64,000 nt of DNA from Bradyrhizobium sp. 186 (GTDB taxonomy: Bacteria; Pseudomonadota; Alphaproteobacteria; Rhizobiales; Xanthobacteraceae), in assembly GCF_023101685.1 (NCBI RefSeq), contig NZ_CP082164.1, positions 3,224,001 to 3,288,000 on the forward strand, in the 5' to 3' direction. The position numbers and the translations under genes are program-made. Positions 1 to 9,293 of the stretch are shown piece after piece (the first letter of the stretch is position 1; each line of letters begins with the position of its first letter). The notes beneath the pieces are model-generated. The model had not been told where the DNA came from and made no database searches. It worked only from the letters and a program-made list of their open reading frames with translations.

Positions 1-888
1 GACGATCTCGCCGGCACGGACCGTGAGCGAGACGTCATGGACGGCCATAGCGCCAGCATCGTCGAGAGCGCGGACCTTTTCCAATTCGAGCCTGGCCTGG
101 CCGGCTTCGCCGGTGCGCGGCGGCTGCACCGTCAGCTCCTCGGCGCCGATCATGGTGCGTGCCATAGCATCGGGCGTGAGCTCGGCCACCTTGCCTTGAC
201 CGGCAAGCTTGCCGCGGCGCAGGATCGTGACCTCGTCGGCGAAGGCCATGACCTCGCGGAATTTGTGTGTGATCATCAGGATGGTCAACTCGCCCTTGAC
301 GACCATGTCGCGGAGCATGCCGAGCACCTCGTCGGCTTCCGCCGGTGTCAGCACCGAGGTCGGCTCGTCCAGGATCAGGAAGCGGCGTTTCAAATAGAGC
401 TGCTTGAGGATCTCGCATTTCTGCCGCTCGCCGGCGGAGATGTCGGAGACCTTGGCGCCGAGCGGCACTTTGAAGGGCATGCGTGCCAGGAACGCCTGGA
501 GCTCCTTCATTTCCTTGGACCAGTCCACCACGGCCGGCACGTCGTCGCGCGCGAGCACGAGGTTTTCCGCGACCGTCATGGCCGGCACCAGCGTGAAGTG
601 CTGATAGACCATGCCGAGGCCGAGCGCGTGGGCGTCCTTCGGATTGCCGATCGCCTGCTCGCGACCGCCGAGGAGGATGTCGCCTTCGGTGGCGTGGTAG
701 TAGCCCATGATGCATTTGACGAGCGTCGATTTGCCGGCGCCGTTCTCGCCAAGGAGGGCGTGGAACGAGCCCGGCCGCACTTTCAGCTCGACATTGTCCA
801 ACGCAAGAAAATCGCCGAAACGCATGGTCATGGCGATGGCGTCGACGCCGAAGGCGCCGCTGGGTGGTGGCGTTTCGCCGATGATCAC
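1..888 (-). CDS. BMP-family ABC transporter, ATP-binding protein (3' end outside the window)
   Basis: Energises uptake of a nucleoside-, purine- or ureide-like solute together with the two permeases and lipoprotein-like binding protein encoded upstream. The first 296 codons are visible; the frame stays open to base 1. Walker [10 protein letters not shown] is near residue 50, the signature is ISAGERQK and Walker B is LILDEPTS; a second nucleotide-binding domain begins around residue 270, as in the double-domain YufO/RbsA-type ATPases. I chose the GTG at 888 because it overlaps the stop of the preceding gene (GTGA), suggesting translational coupling; the ATG at 910 is in another frame. Family firm, substrate inferred from neighbours. 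Confidence 0.9.
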   Translation of the reverse strand, partial: MIIGETPPPSGAFGVDAIAMTMRFGDFLALDNVELKVRPGSFHALLGENGAGKSTLVKCIMGYYHATEGDILLGGREQAIGNPKDAHALGLGMVYQHFTLVPAMTVAENLVLARDDVPAVVDWSKEMKELQAFLARMPFKVPLGAKVSDISAGERQKCEILKQLYLKRRFLILDEPTSVLTPAEADEVLGMLRDMVVKGELTILMITHKFREVMAFADEVTILRRGKLAGQGKVAELTPDAMARTMIGAEELTVQPPRTGEAGQARLELEKVRALDDAGAMAVHDVSLTVRAGEIV

Positions 889-1568
889 GAAATCGCTCCG
901 ATGAATGCATCCGAGGTCGAGACCGCGCCGAACACGCCGCCCTGCATCTTGATCATCTTCAGCGCATGCTCGTGGTTGCTCTTGTCGGTCGCGCCGCAGC
1001 AATCGTGCAGCAGTACGCATTCGAAGCCGCGGTCGTTCGCCTCGCGCATGGTGGTGTGGACGCAGACGTCGGTGGTGATGCCTGACAGCACGATGTTCTC
1101 GATGCCACGCACGCGCAGGATCAGCTCCAGGTCGGTCGCGCAGAACGAGCCCTTGCCGGGCTTGTCGATGATGGGCTCGCCGGGCAGGGGCGCAAGCTCC
1201 GGGATGATGTCCCAGCCGGGCTCGCCACGCACCAGGATGCGTCCGCATGGGCCGGGATCGCCGATGCCGGCGCCGATCTGCCGCGAGCGCCAGCGCTTGT
1301 TGGCGGGAAGATCGGAGAGATCGCGGCGGTGGCCCTCGCGCGTATGGATGATGTGAAAACCTTGGCTGCGCATGACGGTGAGCAGCTTCTTGATCGGCTC
1401 GATCGGTGCCCGTGTCAGCGAGAGATCATAACCCATCTTGTCGACATAGCCGCCGACGCCGCAGAAGTCGGTCTGCATGTCGATGATGATGAGCGCCGTG
1501 TTCTCAGGCCGGAGATCACCGTTGTAAGGCCAGGCATAAGGTTCGGACTTGATGTAGCGCTCGGGCAT
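885..1568 (-). CDS. biuH: Isochorismatase-family cysteine hydrolase, biuret amidohydrolase-like
   Basis: Cytoplasmic cysteine hydrolase that, by family, would cleave biuret to allophanate and ammonia, or a related ureido compound. From memory it closely matches rhizobial biuret amidohydrolase: [36 protein letters not shown] and ITTDVCV are all present. The expected triad is Asp30, Lys136 and Cys169, with the same spacing as Asp36-Lys142-Cys175 in the Rhizobium leguminosarum enzyme. At 227 residues it has family length. It sits inside the ABC transporter operon between a permease gene (25 bp gap) and the ATPase gene (GTGA overlap), so the transporter may import its substrate. Ureidoacrylate hydrolase (RutB) is the main alternative; no other rut genes are seen. 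Confidence 0.8.
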   Translation of the reverse strand: MPERYIKSEPYAWPYNGDLRPENTALIIIDMQTDFCGVGGYVDKMGYDLSLTRAPIEPIKKLLTVMRSQGFHIIHTREGHRRDLSDLPANKRWRSRQIGAGIGDPGPCGRILVRGEPGWDIIPELAPLPGEPIIDKPGKGSFCATDLELILRVRGIENIVLSGITTDVCVHTTMREANDRGFECVLLHDCCGATDKSNHEHALKMIKMQGGVFGAVSTSDAFIGAIS

Positions 1569-1593
1569 GGACGACCTCGTTGCGTGCCGCGTG

Positions 1594-2520
1594 TTACCGT
1601 GTGATCGAGAGTTCAGCGGGGGCGCCGGTCAGCGTCCGCTTCGGCGAGCAGGTGATGATCATGATGGCCAGTGTCAGGATGTAGGGCGCGGCGTTGAAGA
1701 GGTGATAGCCGGAGGTAACGCCGACCGATTGCAGCGCCGGGCCCAGTGCTGCGGCGCCGCCGAAGGCGAGCGAGGCCCACAGGCACAGCATTGGATCCCA
1801 GCGCGCGAAGATCACGAGCGCCACGGCCGTGATGCCCTGGCCCGATGACAGGCCCTCGTTCCAGCTCCCGGGATAGAACAGCGACAGGAACGAGCCGCCG
1901 ATGCCGGCGAGGAAGCCGCCGACCATGGTCGCGCGCAGTCGGATCAGGAGCACGGAGTAGCCCATGGCGCGCGCAGCATCGGAACTTTCGCCGGCGGTGC
2001 GGATCAGCAGGCCCCAGCGCGTGGTGCGGAAGGCCCAGTACAGGATCGGCGCAAGGGCGACACCGATCAGGAAGAGCACGTTGACGCGTAGCGCCGCGCG
2101 TACCTGCGGCATGTCGCTCCACCAGCCAAAATCAATCGCGGGCAGTCGTGGTGCGGTAGGCTCGATCAGCGGCTTGCCGAGATAGAATGCGAGCCCGGTG
2201 CCGAACAGCATCAGCGCGATGCCGACCGCGATATCGTTGACGCGCGGCAGCGAGCAGATTCCGGCATGCAGTGCGCCCAGAAGTGCGCCAGTGATGCCGG
2301 CGGCGAGCACGCCCAGCCAGGGCGAGCCGGTGAGATAGGAGATGCCGTAGGCACTCATCGCGCCCATCACCAGCGTGCCTTCGAGGCCGAGATTGATGCG
2401 CCCCGAACGCTCGGTGATGCATTCGCCCAGGCTCACGAACAGGAACGGCGTCGAGACGCGAACGGCGCCGCCCAGCACGGCGAGCGGGACGGTCCAGAGC
2501 CCGATCGATCCGTCTGCCAT
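1594..2520 (-). CDS. BMP-family ABC transporter permease, second subunit
   Basis: Inner-membrane permease of about 308 residues, very hydrophobic throughout, of the branched-chain/ribose-type permease fold used by nucleoside (BMP-type) transporters. It carries the typical [20 protein letters not shown] stretch near the N-terminus. The ATG at 2520 shares one base with the stop of the preceding permease (TGATG), which fixes the start; the frame remains open further upstream but that part is only a shadow of the first permease. It should pair with the 370-residue permease as a heterodimer. Substrate is inferred from the operon. Confidence 0.88.
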   Translation of the reverse strand: MADGSIGLWTVPLAVLGGAVRVSTPFLFVSLGECITERSGRINLGLEGTLVMGAMSAYGISYLTGSPWLGVLAAGITGALLGALHAGICSLPRVNDIAVGIALMLFGTGLAFYLGKPLIEPTAPRLPAIDFGWWSDMPQVRAALRVNVLFLIGVALAPILYWAFRTTRWGLLIRTAGESSDAARAMGYSVLLIRLRATMVGGFLAGIGGSFLSLFYPGSWNEGLSSGQGITAVALVIFARWDPMLCLWASLAFGGAAALGPALQSVGVTSGYHLFNAAPYILTLAIMIITCSPKRTLTGAPAELSITR

Positions 2521-3632
2521 CAGGACTTGCCTTTCAGGAATCCGATGCGGCCGTAGAGCGCATCGCTTGCCAGCACGAAGACGAAGATGATGCCCTGAAG
2601 CACCAGCACGGATGCATCGGGCAATCCCAGGCGACGCTGCAACAGGCCACCGCTGGCACTGATGCCGCCGAGCAGGATGGCGACGGGGATGATGGCCAGC
2701 GGATTTTGCCGCGCGAGGAAGGCGACCAGGATGCCGGTGAAGCCGTAGCCCGCCGCGAGATTGGCGTTGGTGCGGCCCTGCACCGCTGCGACCTCCACCA
2801 TGCCTGCGAGGCCTGCGGCGCCGCCGGCGAGGAAGCAGATGGTCAGGATGAGCTTGCTGACGCCGAGGCCGACGATCTTCGCTGCGCGAATGTTGCCGCC
2901 GGCGACGCGCGCGGCAAAGCCGAACACGGTGTGATAGATCAGGATGTAGGCGGCGATCGCGGCGATCAGGCCGAACACGAGGCCCCAATGCACGTCGGTG
3001 CCGGGAATGGAGCCGATCATGTTGGCGGCGCCGATCTCGCGCGTTGACGGCTTGTTGAGGCTGGCGGGATCGCGCATCACGCCTTCGACGAGATGGTTGA
3101 GGATCGCGAGCGCGATGTAGACGAGCAGTAGGCTCGAGATCGTCTCGTTGACCCCGCGGTATTGGCGGAGCGCGCCGGAGAGCATGATCCACAGACCGCC
3201 CCCGATGACGCCGGCACAGACCATGGCGATCTGCACGGCCAACGACGGCATGCCCTGGAGCGCGATAGCTGCGCTCGTCGCCGTCAGTGCACCGATCAGA
3301 AGCGCACCTTCGCCGCCGATGATAACCATGCCGAGTTGTGCCGGCAGCGCAGTGCAGAGCGCAGTGAGGATCAAGGGTGCTGCGCGCGTCAGCGTATTCT
3401 GCCAGGAGAACCAGGTGCCGAAGGCGCCGTAGTACATGTAGAAATAGAGATCGAGCGGGTTCTTGCCGAACATTGCGACGAAGATGCCGAAGATCACGAG
3501 CGCGCCGGCCAGCGCCGCGCCCGGGATCATGATGTATTCAATTGTCGCGCCGTGGCGCTGGAGAAATCCCGCATCGGCGGCCGGGGCAATTGTCCCGACC
3601 GCTGCAGCGGGATCCACCGATTCCGTTGTCAC
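2520..3632 (-). CDS. BMP-family ABC transporter permease, first subunit
   Basis: Integral membrane permease of 370 residues with about ten hydrophobic segments and the conserved VIIGGEGALLIGALTA stretch and the YRGVNETISSLLLVYIA region of the BPD_transp_2 family. The start is a GTG at 3632 that overlaps the stop of the binding-protein gene (GTGA). Gene order binding protein, permease, permease, hydrolase, ATPase is that of a nucleoside/purine-type uptake system with one enzyme inserted. Confident in family, not in substrate. Confidence 0.88.
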   Translation of the reverse strand: MTTESVDPAAAVGTIAPAADAGFLQRHGATIEYIMIPGAALAGALVIFGIFVAMFGKNPLDLYFYMYYGAFGTWFSWQNTLTRAAPLILTALCTALPAQLGMVIIGGEGALLIGALTATSAAIALQGMPSLAVQIAMVCAGVIGGGLWIMLSGALRQYRGVNETISSLLLVYIALAILNHLVEGVMRDPASLNKPSTREIGAANMIGSIPGTDVHWGLVFGLIAAIAAYILIYHTVFGFAARVAGGNIRAAKIVGLGVSKLILTICFLAGGAAGLAGMVEVAAVQGRTNANLAAGYGFTGILVAFLARQNPLAIIPVAILLGGISASGGLLQRRLGLPDASVLVLQGIIFVFVLASDALYGRIGFLKGKS

Positions 3633-4741
3633 GAAGTCGCTCCGATCACGCCTTCGACGAGATAGTCCATCTTCTCGAGTTCGGGATCCTTCTGGCTGCG
3701 ATCGGTTCCAGCCGCGATCACCGTCTTACCCTTGTTGTCGAGCAGTCCCCCCTTGAAGATGGCGTAGCCGTCCGCGGACAGGAATTTTGCCTTGACGTCG
3801 TCGGCATGCTTGCGCGCTTCGGCGGAGACCGCTTCGCCGTAGGGCGAGGTCTTGACGATTTCTTCCTTGAGGCCGCCGCGATAGAAGTTCGGGATGCTCT
3901 CGCCTGCGGCGATCATCTTGACGAATTTCGGGTATAGCGCTTCCCAGTTCCACTCCGCACCGGTGAGATAAGCCTTCGGCGCGAGCGGCGACTGGTTGAC
4001 GTGATAGCCGCACACCATGGCGCCACGGCGCGCGGCGTTCTCGACCATCGTCTTCGGACCGTCGACGTGACAGGTGAGCACATCCACGCCCTGGTCGATC
4101 AGGCTGTTGGTTGCTTCGGCTTCCTTGACCGGCATCGACCAGTCGCCGGTGAAGATCACCTGCGTCGTGGCCTTCGGGTTGGCGAGCTTGGCGCCGAGCG
4201 CGAAGGCATTGATGTTGCGCAACACCTGCGGGATCGGTTTTGCGGCGACGAAGCCGAGCTTGCCGCTCTTGGAGGTGTAGCCGGCGACGATGCCTGAGAT
4301 GTACTGAGCTTCGTCGATATAGCCGAAATAGCTGCCGGCGTTCTTCGGATCCTTGTCCGACCAGAGGCCGCCGCAGTGCTCGAAGCGCAGCTTCGGGAAC
4401 TTGTTGGCCAGCTTGATCATGTGCGGATTGTAGTAGCCGAACGAGGTCGGGAAGAGCAGGGAGGCGCCGTCGAGATTGATCATGGACTCGATCGTCTTCT
4501 CGACTGCGTCGGTCTCCGGCACCTTCTCTTCCTCGACGACTTTCAGTCCGGGAATCTTCTTCAGCGCCGCGGCGCCTTGCGCATGCGCCTGGTTGTAGCC
4601 GTAGTCGTCGCGCGAGCCGACATAGATGAAGCCGATGGTCGTCTCGGCCGCGAAGGCTGGGCGGACGCCGGCCGCCGCGCCGAGGGTGAGGGCCGCGCCG
4701 CCTTGCAACAAATGCCGTCGTGAAATCCTGCCAAAATCCAT
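3629..4741 (-). CDS. BMP-family ABC transporter substrate-binding protein, Tat-type signal
   Basis: Periplasmic receptor of 370 residues that delivers solute to the permeases encoded downstream. The ATG at 4741 follows a good ribosome site (AAGGGAG) and gives a twin-arginine-like leader, SRRHLLQGGAALTLGAAAG, with likely cleavage after AFA. The mature part begins TTIGFIYVGSRDDYGYNQ and contains GIVAGY and a late KMDYLVEGVIG, typical of the BMP/PnrA family that binds purine nucleosides or related compounds. The open frame extends 23 codons further upstream, but that part lacks a ribosome site. First gene of the operon; its promoter lies in the divergent gap before 5148. Confidence 0.87.
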   Translation of the reverse strand: MDFGRISRRHLLQGGAALTLGAAAGVRPAFAAETTIGFIYVGSRDDYGYNQAHAQGAAALKKIPGLKVVEEEKVPETDAVEKTIESMINLDGASLLFPTSFGYYNPHMIKLANKFPKLRFEHCGGLWSDKDPKNAGSYFGYIDEAQYISGIVAGYTSKSGKLGFVAAKPIPQVLRNINAFALGAKLANPKATTQVIFTGDWSMPVKEAEATNSLIDQGVDVLTCHVDGPKTMVENAARRGAMVCGYHVNQSPLAPKAYLTGAEWNWEALYPKFVKMIAAGESIPNFYRGGLKEEIVKTSPYGEAVSAEARKHADDVKAKFLSADGYAIFKGGLLDNKGKTVIAAGTDRSQKDPELEKMDYLVEGVIGATS

Positions 4742-5147
4742 TGGATGCTCCCTTGGCGGACGGACCGCCTTAGTCTCGCGGCTACACCGGTCTGGCGGAG
4801 CCCGGAACAAGATGTCGCAAGCTTCGTGCCAGAGACTATGAAGCGTGCATTTTGATGTAACTTACTGAAATTGCTGTCTATATATACGAACATGAATCCT
4901 GACGAGGAAAGCGGCAGATTAATTTGTGAGCAATATTTCTGGGTTGTATGCAATGGAGTTAAGCAGTCTTAACCGGCTATCCTCCGCGTGCATGACGGCA
5001 CTGGACGGTCTGTCGGCTACCCGCATCCATGCTAACCACGCGCTGATTGGGACGGTGCCGGCCACGTGATTTTTGCTGGCACCGAACTTGTATCGATAGT
5101 CGCTGTGGCCGCCGCTGCCGCGGCCTAGAGGATGGAAGCTCGCCGAG
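4742..5147. promoter_or_regulatory. Divergent promoter region between the transporter operon and the amidohydrolase
   Basis: A 406-base gap without a convincing gene, separating two divergently transcribed units of related function. It is AT-rich around 4845-4935. At 4875-4892 the sequence TGTCTATATATACGAACA is an imperfect inverted repeat and could be a GntR/FadR-type operator; this is inference only. Confidence 0.45.
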
Positions 5148-6407
5148 ATGGGTGCTGGTAACGCCGTTCAGAATGCATCGCTCGGCGAAGAGATCGTGCG
5201 TCGGATCAATGAGCTTGGTGCGATCTCGGAAGAGACCGACAAGCTGACCCGCATCTATCTCAGCAAGGAGCTGCGCACGGCAGCGGACCTCATCCAGGGT
5301 TGGATGCGCGAGGCCGGCATGAGCGCGCATCTCGATGCGATCGGTAACGTCTGCGGCCGTTACGAAGGCGAGCGGCCGGGGGCGCCCTGCCTGATGCTCG
5401 GCTCGCACTACGACACCGTGCGCGATGCCGGCAAATGGGACGGGCCGCTGGGTGTGATCACGGCGATCGCCTGCGTCGCCGACCTCAACCGCCGCGGCAA
5501 GCGCCTGCCGTTCGCGATCGAGGTGATCGGCTTTGCCGACGAGGAGGGGGTGCGCTTCGCCTCGACACTGCTCGGCAGCCGCGCGGTGGCGGGAACGTTT
5601 GATGAGAGCGTCCTGGCTACGCGCGACCGGGACGGCGTCTCGATGCGCGATGCGCTCGTGCAATTCGGTCTCGACCCCGATCATATCGGCGCGGCCGCCC
5701 GGGCGCGGCGCGAGCTGCTTGCCTATCTCGAGCTGCACATCGAGCAGGGACCGGTGCTGGAAGCACAGAACCTGCCCGTCGGCGTAGTCACCGCGATCGC
5801 GGGCGCGACGCGGCTAGCCGCACGGCTATCCGGCATGGCCGGCCACGCCGGCACGGTGCCGATGGCGCTGCGACGCGACGCGCTCGCCGGCGCGGCCGAA
5901 TGCATCGGTGCGATCGAGCAGTTCTGCCGGACCGACGAGAGCGGGCTGGTCGGCACCGTCGGCTATATCCACGCCAAGCCCGGCGCGACCAACGTCATTC
6001 CGGGCGAGGTGTCGTTCACCATCGACATGCGCGCACCGACCGACATGCATCGCAAGCGCGCGGTGGCCGATGTCGTCAGGCAGATCGAGGCCATCGCAAA
6101 ACGTCGGCAGCTGTCGCTTCAGCTCGACGTCACCCACGAGAATCGCACCGCGCCTTGCGCGCCCTGGCTGAAGGAGCAGATCGCGCAGGCGATTGCTGGG
6201 GAAGGTTTTCCCGTGTTCGAGTTGCCGAGCGGGGCCGGGCACGACGGCATGGCGATGATTGACATCGCCGATGTCGGCATGATCTTCGTCCGCTGCCGCG
6301 GCGGCATCAGCCATCATCCGGATGAGCATGTCGAGCTCGCCGACGCCGACGCCGGCGCGCGGGTTCTGCTCAGGGTGATCGAGAATTTCAGGCCGCGGGA
6401 AGGGTAA
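5148..6407 (+). CDS. M20-family amidohydrolase (allantoate / N-carbamoyl-amino-acid amidohydrolase)
   Basis: Zinc- or manganese-dependent hydrolase of 419 residues that splits the C-N bond of allantoate, ureidoglycine, beta-ureidopropionate or N-carbamoyl amino acids, releasing ammonia and CO2. Metal-site motifs of the AllC/HyuC family are visible: GSHYDTV (His87), KWDGPLG (Asp98), FADEEGVRF (Glu132-Glu133) and LHIEQGP (His197), with the late GISHHPDE. A lid/dimerisation domain lies between about 215 and 330. It is divergent from the BMP-type transporter operon with its biuret-hydrolase-like gene, so all are likely parts of one nitrogen-scavenging route. The exact substrate cannot be assigned from motifs alone. 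Confidence 0.85.
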   Translation: MGAGNAVQNASLGEEIVRRINELGAISEETDKLTRIYLSKELRTAADLIQGWMREAGMSAHLDAIGNVCGRYEGERPGAPCLMLGSHYDTVRDAGKWDGPLGVITAIACVADLNRRGKRLPFAIEVIGFADEEGVRFASTLLGSRAVAGTFDESVLATRDRDGVSMRDALVQFGLDPDHIGAAARARRELLAYLELHIEQGPVLEAQNLPVGVVTAIAGATRLAARLSGMAGHAGTVPMALRRDALAGAAECIGAIEQFCRTDESGLVGTVGYIHAKPGATNVIPGEVSFTIDMRAPTDMHRKRAVADVVRQIEAIAKRRQLSLQLDVTHENRTAPCAPWLKEQIAQAIAGEGFPVFELPSGAGHDGMAMIDIADVGMIFVRCRGGISHHPDEHVELADADAGARVLLRVIENFRPREG

Positions 6408-6504
6408 GGCGAGCCCGTAAGTCACGGGGTAGAGACACGAATCAGGCACGTTTAGAATAGTGACGGCCAGCTCCAGGATCACGAGACATCATTCGACGAC
6501 GCAT

Positions 6505-7878
6505 ATGAACAGTGATATTTCCTTTCCGTCACATCGTGAAAACCGGTTTTACCAGGGCGCGGCCGCTACCTTTGTGGCCAACGCGCTTCAGGCGGTCAAT
6601 TTTCTTGGCGATCGGTTCCTGAGAAAGCCGCATCATCTGTCATCAGCCATCGAGGACCTTTACCGGCACTCGATGGACAGTGCCTTTTCGGTGACCGAGG
6701 CCTTTCTCGTCACCGGGGCGCCGCATGCATCGGCCTATTACCCGCGCGACTTCGCCTGGTTCTATCCCGACGTTCTCGATCCCGAAACCGTCATGGATTC
6801 GCAGGATGCGATCCGGCGAGTTCGCTTAATTGAAAAGAGCGTTCGCCTGATGCTGGAGGCGGTTCGCGCCAACGTCGTCACGACGACAATCGTCCCGGCG
6901 GGACGCGCCCGGTATCTCGGCGTGAATTATTTCTCGCGCCCTTCAGATACGCTGCTCGGAATTCTCGCCGGTCTGCAACAGATGATAGCTGCTGACCAGA
7001 AAGCGTCGTCCTATCTGGCGATGTCACATTGCGCTCATGCCGGCCGCCTGTTGCTGGCCGAATACGGCGTCGACCTGAAACGGGCGATCTTGCAGCTCGC
7101 AAGCGAGCTGGAGCCGTTCCATGACGACGGCATCCGGTATTTGCTTTGCGACGTCAGCGCGCCTCGTTCCGCGGCGACGGACACCCGCGCCGAACGCAGG
7201 CGCTTCGTCACCAATGCCTGCGTCTACACGACGTTCGTGTGGGGCGTGCGGCTCGGAGTCGTCGACGAGAATGAGCTCAAGCCGCTGCTCGGGCGCGAGC
7301 TCTCGCAGTACAAAGGGGACCTTCTCCGTCTGTTCGGCAAGAGCGGCTATATCAGGCATTCCCTGGATGGCCCGGCGAGTTCTCCGGTGTCCTCGATTGC
7401 TCTGGATTTCGTCAGCGTGCATCGCGGATTTTGGGACCTGAACGAGGCGAGCGAACGCGCGCTGTTTGCGGCCACGACGGACCTAGTCATCGCCGAACCG
7501 CGGTTTCGCATACCCGGGACATCCCACTTCCTGGTGTCCGCGGATAATCCGCGGAACAAGATGATCCACAAGATTGCGGCTCCCGCCTACCAGGGACGTT
7601 CCTCCTGGCCGACGTTCAACGTCGAATTTGCCGATCGCATGCTGGACTACGATCAATTTTCGGGTCGCGACATCTACCGGTCCTGCGCTCAAGGGATATT
7701 GAGGGACATTCGGACCGCGACTGAAGTCCACGGCGGATATCAGGAGCTGTTGTCGGAACAGGGCCTGAAGTATCGCACCTGGGCCTACAAGGGCGCCGTG
7801 GCGCATTCCTGGTTTCCGCGTTTCCTTTCCGTCTGGAGCAGGGCGTTCGGAACGCCCTTGCTCCATTGGAATGATTGA
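6505..7878 (+). CDS. Conserved protein of unknown function, possibly alpha/alpha-barrel glycosidase-like
   Basis: A 457-residue soluble protein without a signal peptide or membrane segment. Two aromatic-rich blocks stand out: YYPRDFAWFYPD near residue 80, and a C-terminal block with SSWPTFNVEFADRML, GGYQELL and YRTWAYKGAVAHSW. Their pattern recalls six-hairpin (alpha/alpha) glycosidases such as glucoamylase-like or debranching enzymes, but I do not recognise the family and catalytic residues are not identified. The ATG at 6505 is preferred; a GTG at 6460 would add 15 residues and neither has a good ribosome site. It converges on dctA with an 11-bp gap. Confidence 0.6.
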   Translation: MNSDISFPSHRENRFYQGAAATFVANALQAVNFLGDRFLRKPHHLSSAIEDLYRHSMDSAFSVTEAFLVTGAPHASAYYPRDFAWFYPDVLDPETVMDSQDAIRRVRLIEKSVRLMLEAVRANVVTTTIVPAGRARYLGVNYFSRPSDTLLGILAGLQQMIAADQKASSYLAMSHCAHAGRLLLAEYGVDLKRAILQLASELEPFHDDGIRYLLCDVSAPRSAATDTRAERRRFVTNACVYTTFVWGVRLGVVDENELKPLLGRELSQYKGDLLRLFGKSGYIRHSLDGPASSPVSSIALDFVSVHRGFWDLNEASERALFAATTDLVIAEPRFRIPGTSHFLVSADNPRNKMIHKIAAPAYQGRSSWPTFNVEFADRMLDYDQFSGRDIYRSCAQGILRDIRTATEVHGGYQELLSEQGLKYRTWAYKGAVAHSWFPRFLSVWSRAFGTPLLHWND

Positions 7879-7888
7879 TCCGCGGACG

Positions 7889-9208
7889 TTACCCCGCGGT
7901 CACATCCACCAGCTCCCCACCATCGAGAACCTTGGCTGCCTTGGCGCGGTCGAGGTCGCCTTCCCAGGCGGCGACCACCACTGTCGCAACGCAATTGCCG
8001 GTGAGGTTGCCGACCGCACGCGCCATGCCGATGAACCAGTCGACCGAGAGCACCAGCACGAGTCCGATCGCTGGAATGCTCGGCACGGCGTTCAGCGTCG
8101 CGGCCAAGATCACGATCGCCGAGCCCGGCACGCCGTGGGCGCCCTTCGACGTGATCAGGGAGACGCCGAGAACCAGCAGGAGATCGCCGAACGACAACGG
8201 CGTGTTGGTCGCCTGCGCGATGAAGACGACGGCCAGCGTCAGATAGATCGAGAAGGCGTCGAGGTTGAAGGAATAGCCGGTCGGGATGACGAGCCCGACG
8301 ACGGAGTCCTTCACCCCCATGCGCTCCAGCTTCTTCATGATCTGGGGCAGCACGGCGTCGGAGGACGCGGTGGCGAGCACGATGGTCAGCTCTTCGCGCA
8401 GATAGGAGAGGAACTTGAGGATATTGATTCCGGCGAGCGCCATCACGCTGCCGAGCACGCCGAGCACGAAGATGCCGACCGAGACATAGAACAGCATCAC
8501 CAGCGAGACGAGCTGCTTCAGCGAGCCGACGCCGTATTTGCCGACGGTATAGGCGACCGCGCCGAGCACGCCGAGCGGAGCGACCCGAACGATCAGTCCC
8601 ATGACGCGGAACAGCACGGTCGAGGCGGCATCGATAATGGAAGTCACGAGCTTGCCCTTCTCGCCGCCCACCAGCGCGAGCCCGACGCCGAACAGCACTG
8701 CGAAGAACAGGACCTGGAGCACGTCATTGCGCGACAGGGCGTCGAACGAGGTGCTCGGGATCACATTGAGCAGGAAGGAGCCGATGCCGCCGCCCTGCAG
8801 CTTGTGGGCGTTGTCGGCATAGGTGTTGAGGGCCTTGGCGTCGAGCGTCGAGGGATCGATGTTCATGCCATGGCCGGGACCGAAGAGGTAGGCGAGCACA
8901 AGGCCGACCACAAGCGCGACCGTCGTCATCACCTCGAAATAAAGCAACGCCTTGACGCCGACCCGGCCGACCTTCTTGAGGTCACCGGCGCCGGCAATGC
9001 CGTGGACGACGACGCAGAACACGATGGGCGCCACGATCATCGAGATCAGCTTCAGGAAGGCGTCGCTGAGGATCTTGAGGCTGATGGCGAAGTCCGGGAC
9101 AGCCACGCCGAGGATAATGCCGAAGATCAGCGCCGCCAGAACCTGGACGAACAGTGATGTGTAGAGCGGCTTGCGCTCGGCCGCTGGGGCCGCTGCAATG
9201 GTCGACAT
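7889..9208 (-). CDS. dctA: C4-dicarboxylate:cation symporter DctA
   Basis: Inner-membrane symporter of the DAACS family, 439 residues, taking up succinate, fumarate and malate with protons or sodium. The conserved C-terminal core is present: ATASSDAVLPQIMKKLE (the serine-rich hairpin), IPTGYSFNLD, AQATNTPLS, SKGAHGVPGSA and NLTGNCVATVVVA. The ATG is preceded by GGGGGAG. The adjacent upstream gene on the same strand is formamidase (86 bp gap), so co-transcription is possible. In rhizobia DctA feeds bacteroids, but this copy need not be the symbiotic one; no dctBD regulators are in view. A glutamate symporter is the less likely alternative. Confidence 0.88.
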   Translation of the reverse strand: MSTIAAAPAAERKPLYTSLFVQVLAALIFGIILGVAVPDFAISLKILSDAFLKLISMIVAPIVFCVVVHGIAGAGDLKKVGRVGVKALLYFEVMTTVALVVGLVLAYLFGPGHGMNIDPSTLDAKALNTYADNAHKLQGGGIGSFLLNVIPSTSFDALSRNDVLQVLFFAVLFGVGLALVGGEKGKLVTSIIDAASTVLFRVMGLIVRVAPLGVLGAVAYTVGKYGVGSLKQLVSLVMLFYVSVGIFVLGVLGSVMALAGINILKFLSYLREELTIVLATASSDAVLPQIMKKLERMGVKDSVVGLVIPTGYSFNLDAFSIYLTLAVVFIAQATNTPLSFGDLLLVLGVSLITSKGAHGVPGSAIVILAATLNAVPSIPAIGLVLVLSVDWFIGMARAVGNLTGNCVATVVVAAWEGDLDRAKAAKVLDGGELVDVTAG

Positions 9209-9293
9209 GATGACTCCCCCGTTTTGACGACGTCTTGGTCCTCAAAAGGAGCAACAACCGTGCCAGAAGGTCGCGGGTTTCGCCGAAAACGGC

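Noticed and set aside
37..1356. Long + strand open frame across the ABC ATPase and hydrolase genes
   Set aside because: Antisense shadow; no ribosome site or recognisable family, while the minus strand encodes two clear proteins.
2521..3192. N-terminal extension of the second permease
   Set aside because: Arg/His-rich sequence is the first permease gene read out of frame; the TGATG overlap fixes the start at 2520.
7871..9157. Long + strand open frame of 428 codons
   Set aside because: It is antisense to dctA; its His/Asp/Glu-rich composition is that of a reverse-complement shadow.
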